In this document: in pieces, positions 26,644 through 35,629 of the stretch
Layout of the letters: each line of letters opens with the position of its first letter
Position numbering within the stretch: position 1 is the first letter of the stretch
Source: Larkinella knui
GTDB lineage: Bacteria; Bacteroidota; Bacteroidia; Cytophagales; Spirosomataceae
DNA: 64,000 bases
Direction of reading: 5' to 3'
Assembly: GCF_003858645.1 (NCBI RefSeq)
Contig: NZ_RQJP01000003.1
Span: 806,001 to 870,000 of the forward strand
Made by a program: the position numbers and the translations under genes
Notes under the pieces: model-generated
Told to the model about the DNA's origin: nothing
Databases searched by the model: none
Seen by the model: only the letters and a program-made list of their open reading frames with translations

Positions 26644-27711
26644 ATGTCTAAGAATAGAATATATTGGTTTTGTCAGATAGTTGGGTGGACGATGCTCATC
26701 ATGGCGGAGTTCGCCATTTTTACGTTTGAAGAGGGGTATCGATCCGACTTTTTTTACGAAGCAATTGCTACCATTATTCTGTGCATCCTGCTCACCCACC
26801 TTTACCGATTAATGATCAAGCGCTGGCGGTGGGTGCAACTGCCTTTCTTTCAACTGGTTCCCCGCGTCATCTTATCGGTTTTTGTCTTAGCCGTGATCAT
26901 GACCATCATCAATCTTCCCATCGATAAGCAGGTCCTGCCGGAATACCTTTCCGACGAACCGTCCATCGTTTTGGGCTATTTACTGAACTGGGGAAAAAGC
27001 ATGCTGGCGTGGGTGTTGAGTTACACTGCCTACCATTACGTGGAGCGGTCGCGCGATGCTGAAATTGAAAAAATCCTGCTAAAAACCTCCATCCGCGAAT
27101 CCGAAGCCAAAGTTTTGCGGTCGCAACTCAATCCGCATTTTGTTTTTAACGCCCTCAACAGCATCCGGGCGCTGGTGCTCGAAAATCCGACAAAAGCCCA
27201 GCAAAGCATCACCCAGCTTTCCAATATACTCCGCAATTCGCTGCTGGCCGACCGACGCAAAACCGTCGAACTTCGGGAGGAAATAAAAACCGTCGAGGAT
27301 TATCTGGCCCTGGAAAAAGTCCGCTACGAAGACCGTTTAAATTGTCGGCTGGAAATCGACCCCAAAACCCAATATTTGCAGGTCCCCCCCATGATGCTCC
27401 AAACGCTGGTTGAAAATGCCATCAAACACGGCGTCCAAAAGGCTATTTCCGGGGGATTTGTCGAACTCACCACCTGGCTTGAGGATCGTCTGCTCTACAT
27501 TCGCATTCGCAATACCGGCGTGCTGGGCAACACGGAAGCCTCATCCGGTTTTGGTCTGAAAAATACGTCTCAACGCCTTGAACTGCTCTACGGCCCGGAA
27601 GCGACGTTTCAGATTCACCAGGAATCGGGCGATGTGGTGTGCGCCGACATTGTGATTCCGCTGCAATCGGCCGGCGTATTCAAGCGAACGGAAGAATTAA
27701 AACGGGTTTAA
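26644..27711 (+). CDS. LytS-type sensor histidine kinase
   Basis: 355-residue His_kinase family sensor. Four membrane segments occupy residues 8-130 (CQIVGWTMLIMAEFAIF, IATIILCILLTHLY, VILSVFVLAVIMTIINL, SMLAWVLSYTAYHYV). The phospho-acceptor is H165 in LNPHFVFNALNSI. The ATPase part has PPMMLQTLVENAIKHG and SSGFGLKNTSQRL. The LytTR partner follows after a 108-bp word-repeat spacer. It is a paralogue of the kinase at 9259 with gene order reversed (kinase first here, regulator first there). Confidence 0.94.
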   Translation: MSKNRIYWFCQIVGWTMLIMAEFAIFTFEEGYRSDFFYEAIATIILCILLTHLYRLMIKRWRWVQLPFFQLVPRVILSVFVLAVIMTIINLPIDKQVLPEYLSDEPSIVLGYLLNWGKSMLAWVLSYTAYHYVERSRDAEIEKILLKTSIRESEAKVLRSQLNPHFVFNALNSIRALVLENPTKAQQSITQLSNILRNSLLADRRKTVELREEIKTVEDYLALEKVRYEDRLNCRLEIDPKTQYLQVPPMMLQTLVENAIKHGVQKAISGGFVELTTWLEDRLLYIRIRNTGVLGNTEASSGFGLKNTSQRLELLYGPEATFQIHQESGDVVCADIVIPLQSAGVFKRTEELKRV

Positions 27712-27715
27712 GGTT

Positions 27716-27810
27716 TATCGTCTATCGTTTAGTGGTGGCTGATGCAGGCAAGTTAGTGCGTTGGCCATCCGTAAACTGTAAACCATAAACCGTAAACGAT
27801 ACACTATAAA
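27716..27810. repeat. TTTATCG / CGTAAAC intergenic word repeat
   Basis: The spacer opens with TTTATCGTCTATCGTTTA and closes with TAAACGATACACTATAAA, which are inverted copies with three differences. Between them GTAAAC and CCATAAACCGTAAACG repeat the same word. It separates the kinase from its regulator and could lower downstream expression by folding. Confidence 0.5.
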
Positions 27811-27819
27811 CTTGATAGA

Positions 27820-28551
27820 ATGAAAACCCTGATCGTTGACGATGAGCGGCTGGCCCGGAATGAGCTCCGCCGGTTGTTGGATAATTTCCCTAAAATTGAC
27901 GTGATCGGCGAGGCTGCCAACGCCGACGAAGCCCTTAAACTCATTGATGATCTACAACCGGAATTGCTGTTTCTGGATATTCAGATGCCGGGTAAAAACG
28001 GATTTGAATTATTGTCGGCCATCGACGGCAAATCGCCGGAAGTAATTTTTACGACGGCCTACGACGAATACGCCATTACGGCTTTTGAATATAATGCGCT
28101 GGATTATCTGCTCAAACCGATTGAACTAAACCGGCTTTCGGAAGCAATCAATCGCATCGAGGAGAATAATCACCACCCCGAAACGGAAGCGCCCCGTCGG
28201 GATACGAATAAAGTTTTGGGGGAAAACGACCAGGTTTTTGTAAAAGACGGCGAGAAATGCTGGTTTGTCAAACTGGGCAAAGTCCGGTTGTTCGAATCGA
28301 TGGGGAATTACGTGCGCCTGCATTTCGACGACCAGAAACCGCTGGTACTGAAGTCGTTGAACAGTCTGGAAGACCGCCTGGACCCCAACACCTTTTTCCG
28401 GGCCAACCGCAAGCACATCATCAATCTGCCCTGGATCGACAAAATTGAGCCGTGGTTCAGTGGTGGGCTGCTGGTGACCTTAAAAGGGGGTGATAAAATC
28501 GAAATCAGCCGCCGTCAGGCCATCCGGTTCAAGGAGTTGATGAGTTTGTAG
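27820..28551 (+). CDS. LytTR family response regulator
   Basis: 243 residues. The receiver has VDDE (6-9), D53 in LLFLDIQMPG, TTAYDEYAI and the YLLKPIE lysine. The C-terminal LytTR domain contains KDGEKCWFVKLGKVRLFESM, FFRANRKHIINLPWI and GDKIEISRRQAIRFKELM. It pairs with the LytS kinase upstream. Its last 23 bp overlap, tail to tail, the end of the TPR gene on the other strand. Confidence 0.95.
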   Translation: MKTLIVDDERLARNELRRLLDNFPKIDVIGEAANADEALKLIDDLQPELLFLDIQMPGKNGFELLSAIDGKSPEVIFTTAYDEYAITAFEYNALDYLLKPIELNRLSEAINRIEENNHHPETEAPRRDTNKVLGENDQVFVKDGEKCWFVKLGKVRLFESMGNYVRLHFDDQKPLVLKSLNSLEDRLDPNTFFRANRKHIINLPWIDKIEPWFSGGLLVTLKGGDKIEISRRQAIRFKELMSL

Positions 28552-30076
28552 AAAGTTCGTTCAGCGCAGCGCGGGCTTTGTTATCGATGCTGTTTTTGTA
28601 TTCGTGTTTCTTGTAACTCAGCGCCTTCTGAAAATAGAGCCGGGCCCGGGTCAGGTTGCGCTTTTGCTGGTAAATATACCCAAGCTGTAAAGCCGACGTG
28701 GCTCCGTACGAAAGCTGGTCGGCTTCACTCAAACTAATCGCTTTTTCGAAGTACGGCATAGCCTCGTCCATTTCGCCCTGGCGCTGGTAAATCCGAGCTT
28801 TCCGGTAGTTAAATTCGGCTTTTTCCGGTGCCAACAAAAATGAAGATTCGGTGTAGGGTCGCAGGGTGGCCAGGGCGGTATCGTAAAACCCGCCGTCGGT
28901 GGCCAGTCGGGCTTTCATCAAAATCTTTTGCTTGGGCGAAACGCCTTTTTTAAAATACAGGTCGGCAAATTTCTGAGCCGCTTTATCCGATTCCACCACC
29001 GCGCTGCCCACCTGCGTCACCTGCCGAAGGTACGGCAGCGCTTTGGCATCGTCTTCGTTGAGCCAGTAGCATAGAAATAGTTTGTAGTAGGTGTCTTTCA
29101 GAAAGTTAACGCCTTTGTATTGGCTCAAAAAAGCCCGGTAAGACCCGGCGGCCTGCTGATAGTTCGCTTTCTCAAGGCCTATATCGGCTTTCAAATACTC
29201 CAGTAGCGGAAACGCCAGGTAGTCTGAACCGGTTGGCCGGGTGTTCAGAAACCGAAGGGCGTCCTCGCTCCGGGCGTCTTTCATCAGCACCGATGTTGCG
29301 AAGAAATGCAGCAGGAGATTATCCGGATTTTCCTGCACCATCTTTTCGATGCTGGCCGCATCCGCAGCGGTAAATTTCAGCACATACGCCCGAATGAGCA
29401 AGTCGATTAACCGCGCTTCGGTCTGAAAAACGGCATCTTTTTGCGTAACCGTCCGGATTTCCTGCAAACCTTGCCTGATGTTGCCGCGCAAACCCAGCAT
29501 CCGGGTCGCCCACGTATAATTTTCCGGGACGGCCCCAATCATGACGTGCAGAAGTCCGAGGGATTTATACGTGGGCAGGAAGCCCGGGAATTTTTTCCGA
29601 TTTTCTTCCAGCAATTTATAGGCGCGGATGATGTCCCAGCACGCGCTAACTTCTTGCCCGAATTTCAGCTTGACAAACGCCCAGTGCAACCGCACTTCGG
29701 CCTGGGCAAACCGCTGCCAGGGCGAATGTTCGTCGAGTTCCCGAAGCTGATCGAGCCGCTGGTCTTCCCGATCGGACCACTGACTGTAGAGTTTGCGATC
29801 GTCCGACACCAGCAGGGTGACCATATCGGCCAGATTATCCACGTAGAGTACGATTCCATTCGTACCGACGGCTTCACTGGCAAGCGCCCGCCGTCCATCC
29901 TGCACTTTTAATTTCAAAATGTCAGTATAAGCGCGCTGCAGGGTGGGCGTAAAATCGAAATCAGCGGCCTGGAGTCGGGTGACCGACCAAAAAATGAACC
30001 CGATAAGGAGAAAAACCGCCCGGCAAATCATGACTACGGTTGATGATCCGCAGCGAGGCACAAAATACGTCCGCAT
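28529..30076 (-). CDS. secreted TPR protein
   Basis: 515-residue protein with a signal peptide (best seen from the internal ATG at 30029-30031: MICRAVFLLIGFIFWSVTR, cleavage near LQA). It carries a string of tetratricopeptide-like helical repeats over about residues 120-505. The clearest are KAEFNYRKARIYQRQGEMDE, AMPYFEKAISLSEA and ALQLGYIYQQKRNLTRARLY. No enzyme domain is seen, so a periplasmic scaffold is likely. It is convergent with the LytTR gene and shares a 23-bp overlap. Similar proteins are conserved in Cytophagales without assigned function. Confidence 0.85.
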   Translation of the reverse strand: MRTYFVPRCGSSTVVMICRAVFLLIGFIFWSVTRLQAADFDFTPTLQRAYTDILKLKVQDGRRALASEAVGTNGIVLYVDNLADMVTLLVSDDRKLYSQWSDREDQRLDQLRELDEHSPWQRFAQAEVRLHWAFVKLKFGQEVSACWDIIRAYKLLEENRKKFPGFLPTYKSLGLLHVMIGAVPENYTWATRMLGLRGNIRQGLQEIRTVTQKDAVFQTEARLIDLLIRAYVLKFTAADAASIEKMVQENPDNLLLHFFATSVLMKDARSEDALRFLNTRPTGSDYLAFPLLEYLKADIGLEKANYQQAAGSYRAFLSQYKGVNFLKDTYYKLFLCYWLNEDDAKALPYLRQVTQVGSAVVESDKAAQKFADLYFKKGVSPKQKILMKARLATDGGFYDTALATLRPYTESSFLLAPEKAEFNYRKARIYQRQGEMDEAMPYFEKAISLSEADQLSYGATSALQLGYIYQQKRNLTRARLYFQKALSYKKHEYKNSIDNKARAALNELSTNSSTP

Positions 30077-30078
30077 TA

Positions 30079-30276
30079 CTAATTTTTAATTCGCCGAAGT
30101 TCGTGAAATAATCGTTCCAGCAAATTAACATCCTGCGTAATAATTTCGCCGGTGGCGGTCATTCCTAACTGAACATGTAATGAGCATACCGCACGCTGGC
30201 TCTGCATAAGATAATCCATGCTAACCCTTGAATCACTCGTCCAGTCCACTGAGGCATAGTGCCGGGCACTTACCAC
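30079..30276 (-). pseudogene. HlyD-family secretion protein, C-terminal fragment
   Basis: 65-codon frame whose second half is an HlyD/membrane-fusion protein tail: LGMTATGEIITQDVNLLERL then FHELRRIKN. The first half (MVSARHYASVDWTSD...) does not continue the domain. It starts just upstream of the TPR gene. It differs clearly from the HlyD tail at 24460-24672 (GEIITQDVNLLERLFHELRR against AEIITEDRRLIEKLFYQIRK), so the two derive from different paralogues. Confidence 0.6.
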
Positions 30277-30316
30277 AATGCGGGCGTCAAAATCTTACGA
30301 TAGTACGTGCTCCCCT

Positions 30317-32092
30317 TTAGAACACAATTGTACTTTCCGATTTCCTGTTGATTATACCTTGATTACCTGAGTAGTAAAATTGATGCAAAGAATAGTTTCC
30401 TTTGGGCATCTTTTCTTGATCTAAAGCGACTTCCACCCGATAGCCTTCTCGGCACGATTGCCCTGTTTTAAAGAAATTTCGTATGCCCGTTGGTGAAACA
30501 ACCGACCAGAGAAGGAATGTATCTCTCTCCGATGCCATCACCATCGTGTATCCTTCATCAACATTCCGTATGGCCTGTGCCTGTTCGTTTCGGAGATTCA
30601 AATGCACGTAGTTATTTATTTTTTGAATTTGCACCTGTTTCAATTCAGAAAAATAGTGGTCAGTCCATTTCTTGTTCTTAAAAGCTTGCGACAAAGGGGT
30701 ATTCGGTATCTGGATGGGAAAATGACGCGCTTTCATCTCATCAAAGAAAGCATTGAAGTAGTTTTCATAATAGCTCGTTTGCTGATAGACCACCCAACTT
30801 CCGTTGTGTTGCCAATTAAAAAGACCGGCTTGCAACAAATTGGCATGATTATAAATTTTATGATAGGCAACTACCTGCCATATAGACCAGAATGTGGCTC
30901 CACAAATTACACTTCCAGTAAATAGCCATTTGTACCAAAAAGTGGCTTTCGTTAGAAAAGCCATTAAAAAAATAGCATTGCAAATGGCCACGATTGAATA
31001 CGGGTAATAACGGCTTTTAAAAGCTACAATTTCACCATCGATCGGAGTTCTCCCCCAAATAATAAATGCAAAAGAAATAAATATAAAAACGGTGCATCCT
31101 AATACGGGACTTATTCTTGAATCATAATTCAGGATAGTTTTTCTGAAAGCCCATCCAAAGAGAAGCACGATTAGTAAACCCAGATAGATGGAAGGGTATT
31201 TCAACGAAAAAACATAATTAGCATCATCCAGAAAAGATTCATAGCTCTTTGTGTGTATTGCCGATCCTAAACCCGCAAAAAAGCCAATTATTTTTCTAAG
31301 TGCGTTCGTTAACAATAGCTTAGCGGCCTGGTCTGAAGGCAAGCCTGTTCGCGGTAAATCCCACAAGTAGAGCGTAACTGATAAAACAGAACAGAAAAAC
31401 CAAATCAGACTATATTTCACGTCTCTCCTTAGCCCTAAAACAAGTAGCCCTGCCGGCCATACGGCCATACCGTTGCCAGCCGAAAAGGTGGTAATAAAAG
31501 CGAAACTAATGGCCCATAAAATGAGCCGTGGCGATGTTTTTTCTTCCGCACTTAAAAAATACAGCGTAATAAAACATAAAAAAACAACAACAAGATGCTG
31601 CAAAGCCGCCATAGGCCAATAGATAACCTGATACGGAGCAGCTGCTAGAAAAACAAAGAGAATAGGTATGAGCCAAATCGTAGACAAAGCTGATTTCTTC
31701 AACCATTTGAAGTAAAGCAAGGTACTGCTAACCCAGCATAACCCCGCAATAACCGTTAAAACGGGTAGCTGTACAGTTCCGGAAATCAGGTAAGTTAATA
31801 AAGTGATACAACTTGCACTTAATAAACGATGTTCGGCAAATCGATTATTGACTAAAATAGCTATTTTTTCACTCCAGGTTGGAGCTTCATCAAAACGGAA
31901 TAAAAATTGGAAAATTACCGGTAAATCATCACCAAACGGAAGGGATGGAGTATAATAATATTGCTGAATCAAATAGCAGCTTAGCAAAGCGCCACAGCCT
32001 ATTCCTGTGATTATGTTTACTCTTCTTTTATATCGATTGAGTTTTATAGTTCTGTAGCCTTTGCCTACAAGAGTAGTAGAGTTTATTTGCAT
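30317..32092 (-). CDS. polytopic membrane protein, glycosyltransferase-like topology
   Basis: 591 residues with roughly 11-12 membrane helices over residues 25-400 (IITGIGCGALLSCYLI, LLSASCITLLTYLISG, LTVIAGLCWVSSTLLYF, TIWLIPILFVFLAAAP, LQHLVVVFLCFITLYFL and others) and a soluble C-terminal domain of about 180 residues. The layout resembles GT-C type or O-antigen-related membrane proteins, but I see no defining catalytic motif apart from an acidic GDDLP in the first loop. It is distinctly AT-richer than its neighbours and stands alone, which suggests recent acquisition. Function unknown. Confidence 0.75.
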   Translation of the reverse strand: MQINSTTLVGKGYRTIKLNRYKRRVNIITGIGCGALLSCYLIQQYYYTPSLPFGDDLPVIFQFLFRFDEAPTWSEKIAILVNNRFAEHRLLSASCITLLTYLISGTVQLPVLTVIAGLCWVSSTLLYFKWLKKSALSTIWLIPILFVFLAAAPYQVIYWPMAALQHLVVVFLCFITLYFLSAEEKTSPRLILWAISFAFITTFSAGNGMAVWPAGLLVLGLRRDVKYSLIWFFCSVLSVTLYLWDLPRTGLPSDQAAKLLLTNALRKIIGFFAGLGSAIHTKSYESFLDDANYVFSLKYPSIYLGLLIVLLFGWAFRKTILNYDSRISPVLGCTVFIFISFAFIIWGRTPIDGEIVAFKSRYYPYSIVAICNAIFLMAFLTKATFWYKWLFTGSVICGATFWSIWQVVAYHKIYNHANLLQAGLFNWQHNGSWVVYQQTSYYENYFNAFFDEMKARHFPIQIPNTPLSQAFKNKKWTDHYFSELKQVQIQKINNYVHLNLRNEQAQAIRNVDEGYTMVMASERDTFLLWSVVSPTGIRNFFKTGQSCREGYRVEVALDQEKMPKGNYSLHQFYYSGNQGIINRKSESTIVF

Positions 32093-32554
32093 GCGTACAC
32101 AAGTTACGGGTTCTTAATCTAGGTTGTATCGGCATCAAGACAGCAAACGTTTCGCACTATAGTACTTTCAATCAGTATATTAACCGAGAGAGACAAGAAA
32201 AGACCAGTACATAAAAGTCAATTTGAGGGTTCAATTCAGAAATGGTATTCCAACTCCAAAAGATTGCTAACTTTATTTGCAACTTTTCGCAATGGGTATC
32301 AAAATTTCAATTAGGATGGGGATAAATCCCAATTTAAATCCGATTGAAATTACTTCTACATTTAACTGAGAACAAAAAATAATATAGGATCTATTAGTAT
32401 CAATTTGGGCTATACGATTGCAACGATTCTAGAGAGCTATCTTTTAACCATTTAGCGGAACAAATGTAGAATAACAAGTTGAAAAACCTACTACAAATAC
32501 GGCCTATTTTGCAATCATACCAAATAATGATAGCTCAAAAAGCTTCTGATACAA
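32093..32554. other. AT-rich intergenic region
   Basis: About 460 bp of AT-rich DNA upstream of the membrane-protein gene. I see no gene, RNA or long repeat; promoters for the membrane protein should lie at its left end. Confidence 0.45.
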
Positions 32555-32582
32555 AAAAAGGTCACCATGCGGTGACCTTTTT
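32555..32582 (-). terminator. bidirectional Rho-independent terminator
   Basis: A perfect 12-bp stem (AAAAAGGTCACC, 32555-32566, with 32571-32582) closes an ATGC loop. Its A/T ends give a T-run on either strand. It lies 24 bp beyond the stop of the zinc-ribbon gene. Confidence 0.85.
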
Positions 32583-32606
32583 ATAAAAAATTTCGATTCC
32601 AATCCA

Positions 32607-33356
32607 TTACCGGCGCGACGAAACCGGTTCGGGAACGCCTTCGACATCGGCGAAAATCCGTCCGCAATGTTCACAAACGATGATTTTCTTTTTATCCCGG
32701 ATATCGGCCTGACGCTGGGGAGGCACCACGTTGAAACAACCGCCACACGCACCGCGTTTGACGACCACAACTGCCAATCCATTCAGCGCATTCTCCCGGA
32801 TTTTATTGTATGATTTCAGCAAGCGGTCTTCAATGTGCGTCGCCTGTTCGTCACGTTCGCTCAACAAGGCTTTTTCCTCATCCCGGCTTTCGGACGTAAT
32901 CTGGTTCAGCTCCTGCATTTTCGCTTTCAGATCTTCCTTGCGTTCGTCTAAAGCCGACTGCGTTGCTTTAATTTCTTCCTGCTTGTTGCGAATTTTGAAC
33001 GAGGCTTCGTTGATTTTTTTGTCAGCCAATTCAATTTCCAGCGTTTGCAATTCCACTTCTTTCGAGATGGCGTCAAACTCGCGGTTGTTGCGGACGTTCA
33101 TCTGCTGATCCTTGTAGCGGGTAATCAGCTTCTCGGAATCTTTTTTAATCGCTTTATTCCGGTCGATTTCCTCCTCTAACACCTGAATATCAGCATTGAA
33201 TTTGCCGATACGGGTTTCAAATCCGGCAATATCATCTTCCAGATCACGCACCTCTTCCGGTAGGTCACCGCGGATCTTTTTTAGTTCATCAAGCTGAGAA
33301 TCAATTGATTGAAGTTTAAGAAGTGCTTCGAGTTTTTGAGCAATCGTCAGTTCCAT
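32607..33356 (-). CDS. coiled-coil zinc-ribbon protein (DUF164/CdsZ-like)
   Basis: 249 residues: a long antiparallel coiled coil (about 5-185, heptad-rich with KLITRYKDQQMNVRNNREFD) and a C-terminal C4 zinc ribbon with C204, C207, C228 and C231 (ACGGCF, VCEHCG). Members of this family bind nucleic acids or ribosomes and are conserved in Bacteroidota beside Nif3, as here: nif3 lies 18 bp upstream on the same strand. Cytoplasmic. Confidence 0.92.
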   Translation of the reverse strand: MELTIAQKLEALLKLQSIDSQLDELKKIRGDLPEEVRDLEDDIAGFETRIGKFNADIQVLEEEIDRNKAIKKDSEKLITRYKDQQMNVRNNREFDAISKEVELQTLEIELADKKINEASFKIRNKQEEIKATQSALDERKEDLKAKMQELNQITSESRDEEKALLSERDEQATHIEDRLLKSYNKIRENALNGLAVVVVKRGACGGCFNVVPPQRQADIRDKKKIIVCEHCGRIFADVEGVPEPVSSRR

Positions 33357-33374
33357 TCGTGCGGTTTTATCTGC

Positions 33375-34472
33375 CTATAAGTAGTATAGCACCGGGTTGG
33401 TGTCTATTTCGGACAAAATTACCGCAAAGGTATCACTTTTTTTCAACAAATACTGTTGAATCAAGTCTTTAGTAAATACTTCGCTTTCGTAATGTCCAAT
33501 GTCCATAATGATAATACGCGAGTCGGCGTCAAAAAATTCGTGGTATTTATAATCCGCCGTAATAAATACATCGGCCCCGGCGCGAATGGCGTCATTCAGT
33601 AGAAAACCGCCCGCTCCTCCGCACACCGCCACCCGGCGCACGGGCTGCTCGCGTAAAGCCGTATGCCGAATCAGGGAAAGATTCATCCGGGTCTTCAGAT
33701 ACGCTAAAAAATCGGCCTCACGGAGTTCTTCCGGCAATTCGCCCACTGCTCCGGCGCCAACGTCCTGGTTTTCATTGCTCAAGGGGTATACATCATAGGC
33801 CGGCATTTCGTACGAGTGCGCTTTTTTCAAAGCCGCTACCATTACTTTCTCCAGATACGATGGAAAAACGACTTCAATTCGCAGCTCCTCTACCTCCGTG
33901 TCCTGACCAACTTTCCCGATCGCCGGGTTAGCGCCCGCCAGTGGCTTGAACGTGCCGGTACCACCCACGCGAAAAGAGCAGTGTTCATACGCACCAATGT
34001 GCCCGGCCCCCGCCTGATACAACTCATTCAGAACGGTTTGAACGTCATCTATGGGCGTAAAAACCGCCAGTTTGGTGAGAAGGTGCGCTTTTGGTGAAAG
34101 AATGCGTACGTTTTGCAACTCCAGCCTTTCCGCAATCTTGAAATTCACGCCCCCGGCCATGTTGTCGAGGTTGGTATGAGCGGCATATAGCGCCACGTCA
34201 TTTTTAATGGCCTTGATAACGACCCGCTCGACATAATTCCGACCGTTGAGTTTTTTTAAACCGCGGAAAACAATCGGGTGGTGCGCTACGATGAGGTTGC
34301 AGTTTTTCCGAATGGCTTCATCGACAACGGCCTCGGTAATGTCCAGGGCCACCAAAATACCGCTTACTTCGGCGGCCGCGTCCCCGACCATCAACCCCGC
34401 ATTATCGTAACTTTCCTGATACGCTAACGGAGCCCAGGCTTCGAGATACGTGGTAATGTCGTGTATTTTCAT
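33375..34472 (-). CDS. Nif3-like dinuclear metal centre protein
   Basis: 365-residue member of the NIF3/YqfO family with the inserted middle domain (about 125-240) found in longer homologues. Metal-ligand motifs are NLIVAHHPIVFRGLK, AAHTNLDNM and, near the C-terminus, VAVCGGAGGFLL, ADVFITADYKYHEFF and DIGHYESE. Proposed roles include GTP cyclohydrolase-like or metal-chaperone functions; none is certain. Its start overlaps the DinB gene stop by 4 bp, so the genes are translationally coupled. Confidence 0.95.
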   Translation of the reverse strand: MKIHDITTYLEAWAPLAYQESYDNAGLMVGDAAAEVSGILVALDITEAVVDEAIRKNCNLIVAHHPIVFRGLKKLNGRNYVERVVIKAIKNDVALYAAHTNLDNMAGGVNFKIAERLELQNVRILSPKAHLLTKLAVFTPIDDVQTVLNELYQAGAGHIGAYEHCSFRVGGTGTFKPLAGANPAIGKVGQDTEVEELRIEVVFPSYLEKVMVAALKKAHSYEMPAYDVYPLSNENQDVGAGAVGELPEELREADFLAYLKTRMNLSLIRHTALREQPVRRVAVCGGAGGFLLNDAIRAGADVFITADYKYHEFFDADSRIIIMDIGHYESEVFTKDLIQQYLLKKSDTFAVILSEIDTNPVLYYL

Positions 34473-34990
34473 CGTAGCCCGTAGCGTTCTGCCAGAATGG
34501 TCAGGTGGTGGCGCTCGTGCCCCGCCAGGACCGAGAAAATGGCGCGGGCCGATATGGGAAGACCGTTGGCGGTTCCGATTCGTTGCTGTGCTTCTTCCGT
34601 CAGGCTTTCGGCAAGGGCCAGCGTAGACTGCCGGACAAAAGTATAGTGCGTGATTAATTGCTGTTGCGACTGCGCATCGAAGTTGGCCTTTTCTACGTAG
34701 TCATTCTCATCAAAACCCGGCAGCGATTGCTGTTCTCCGCGCGAAATACACAACGCGCGGTACATAAAAATCCGCTCGGTATCGATCATATGCCCCAGCA
34801 TTTCTTTCGGCGACCACTTTCCTGCGGCATACCGGTAGTTCTGCTGGACAACCGTCAAATTTTTATACAAACTTTCTACGGTAGCCAACTGCTGGCGTAA
34901 CGTACCAATAACATTCTCGGTATCAACCAGATCGATGTATCTGGCGAAATTACTGGCATTCGGATACTCGGCCGGGAATGGTTTTTTCAT
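34469..34990 (-). CDS. DinB family protein
   Basis: 173-residue four-helix-bundle protein. Metal-binding histidines are in MLGHMIDTERIF (first) and AGHERHHLTIL (second and third), the usual DinB/YfiT triad. Relatives include thiol-dependent transferases with bacillithiol. It heads the dinB-nif3-zinc-ribbon operon, with a 4-bp overlap to nif3. Confidence 0.9.
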   Translation of the reverse strand: MKKPFPAEYPNASNFARYIDLVDTENVIGTLRQQLATVESLYKNLTVVQQNYRYAAGKWSPKEMLGHMIDTERIFMYRALCISRGEQQSLPGFDENDYVEKANFDAQSQQQLITHYTFVRQSTLALAESLTEEAQQRIGTANGLPISARAIFSVLAGHERHHLTILAERYGLR

Positions 34991-35021
34991 ACATTTTTAT
35001 CGGTTTTTTTCTGTAAAGGTA

Positions 35022-35051
35022 TTGCGTTATGTCGAAAAGCATCTACCTTTG
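35022..35051 (+). promoter_or_regulatory. promoter of the tRNA-Asp gene
   Basis: TTG (35022-35024), 19 bp, then TACCTTTG (35044-35051) matches the Bacteroidota -33/-7 promoter consensus. The expected start is about 30 bp before the mature tRNA. This is the clearest promoter in the window. Confidence 0.7.
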
Positions 35052-35086
35052 CACCACGTTTTCAGGAAATGAAGGCGGAATAAAAT

Positions 35087-35160
35087 GGATCGGTAGTTCA
35101 GTTGGTTAGAATGCCGCCCTGTCACGGCGGAGGTCGCGGGTTCGAGTCCCGTCCGATCCG
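35087..35160 (+). tRNA. tRNA-Asp (GTC)
   Basis: 74 bases with a 7-bp acceptor stem (GGATCGG 35087-35093 with CCGATCC 35153-35159) and discriminator G35160. The D-arm contains AGTTCAGTTGGTTAGAAT, the anticodon arm is CCGCC-CTGTCAC-GGCGG with anticodon GTC at 35121-35123, and the T-arm contains GGGTTCGAGTCCC. CCA is not encoded. Confidence 0.97.
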
Positions 35161-35205
35161 CTTCAAGAAGCGAAAAGACCATTAGGTGACGCACTTATCA
35201 GCCTT

Positions 35206-35232
35206 AAAGCCCGTTTTAAACGGGCTTTTTTA
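35206..35232 (+). terminator. Rho-independent terminator of tRNA-Asp
   Basis: AAAGCCCGTTT (35206-35216) pairs with AAACGGGCTTT (35218-35228) and is followed by TTTTA... giving a run of about seven T. It lies 45 bp after the tRNA. Pairing at the loop is limited by its size, leaving about 9 bp. Confidence 0.85.
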
Positions 35233-35416
35233 TTGCCCTCACTTTTTTGCCTGCCTGGAATACGCCCTATAGCATATCGCATTTTTGGGTCACCTCCCAA
35301 ATTTTCAGGGTACACCTATTGATATTTTTTCACAAATCGTCCACTTAATCCAATTAGGGTATGCTCTCGCGCAAAAAATGCACGTTTGATATCCATTTAT
35401 ACTTGAAAAGAGGAGC

Positions 35417-35629
35417 CTATTTGTTTGAATTGTTAATTCGCTTTTGGATGGCCTGCCAGACTCGATTTTCCACTTCCTTACTGCCAACCCTATTGGTGCT
35501 AATTAAATCCAGGCTGTGTTGATCAAACCATGAATCTATAATTTCTTTCTCTTGAATACTTGCAGAGCCATCCAGATACTTGTCTAGAAGAGCTAACACA
35601 ACCCCTGGTTTAAGCTTCTCTTTACCCAT
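35417..35629 (-). CDS. short FecR-like N-terminal domain protein
   Basis: 70 residues, MGKEKLKPGVVLALLDKYLD then GSASIQEKEIIDSWFDQHS. This matches the sigma-binding cytoplasmic start of FecR anti-sigma factors (YLxGxAxxEExxxIxxWxxxx) but ends with no membrane span or periplasmic domain. It could be a truncated fecR or a stand-alone sigma-binding domain. No sigma gene is adjacent. Confidence 0.55.
   Translation of the reverse strand: MGKEKLKPGVVLALLDKYLDGSASIQEKEIIDSWFDQHSLDLISTNRVGSKEVENRVWQAIQKRINNSNK

Noticed and set aside
35161-35205. Second tRNA after tRNA-Asp
   Set aside because: The sequence folds only into a short hairpin and a terminator follows; no tRNA arms.
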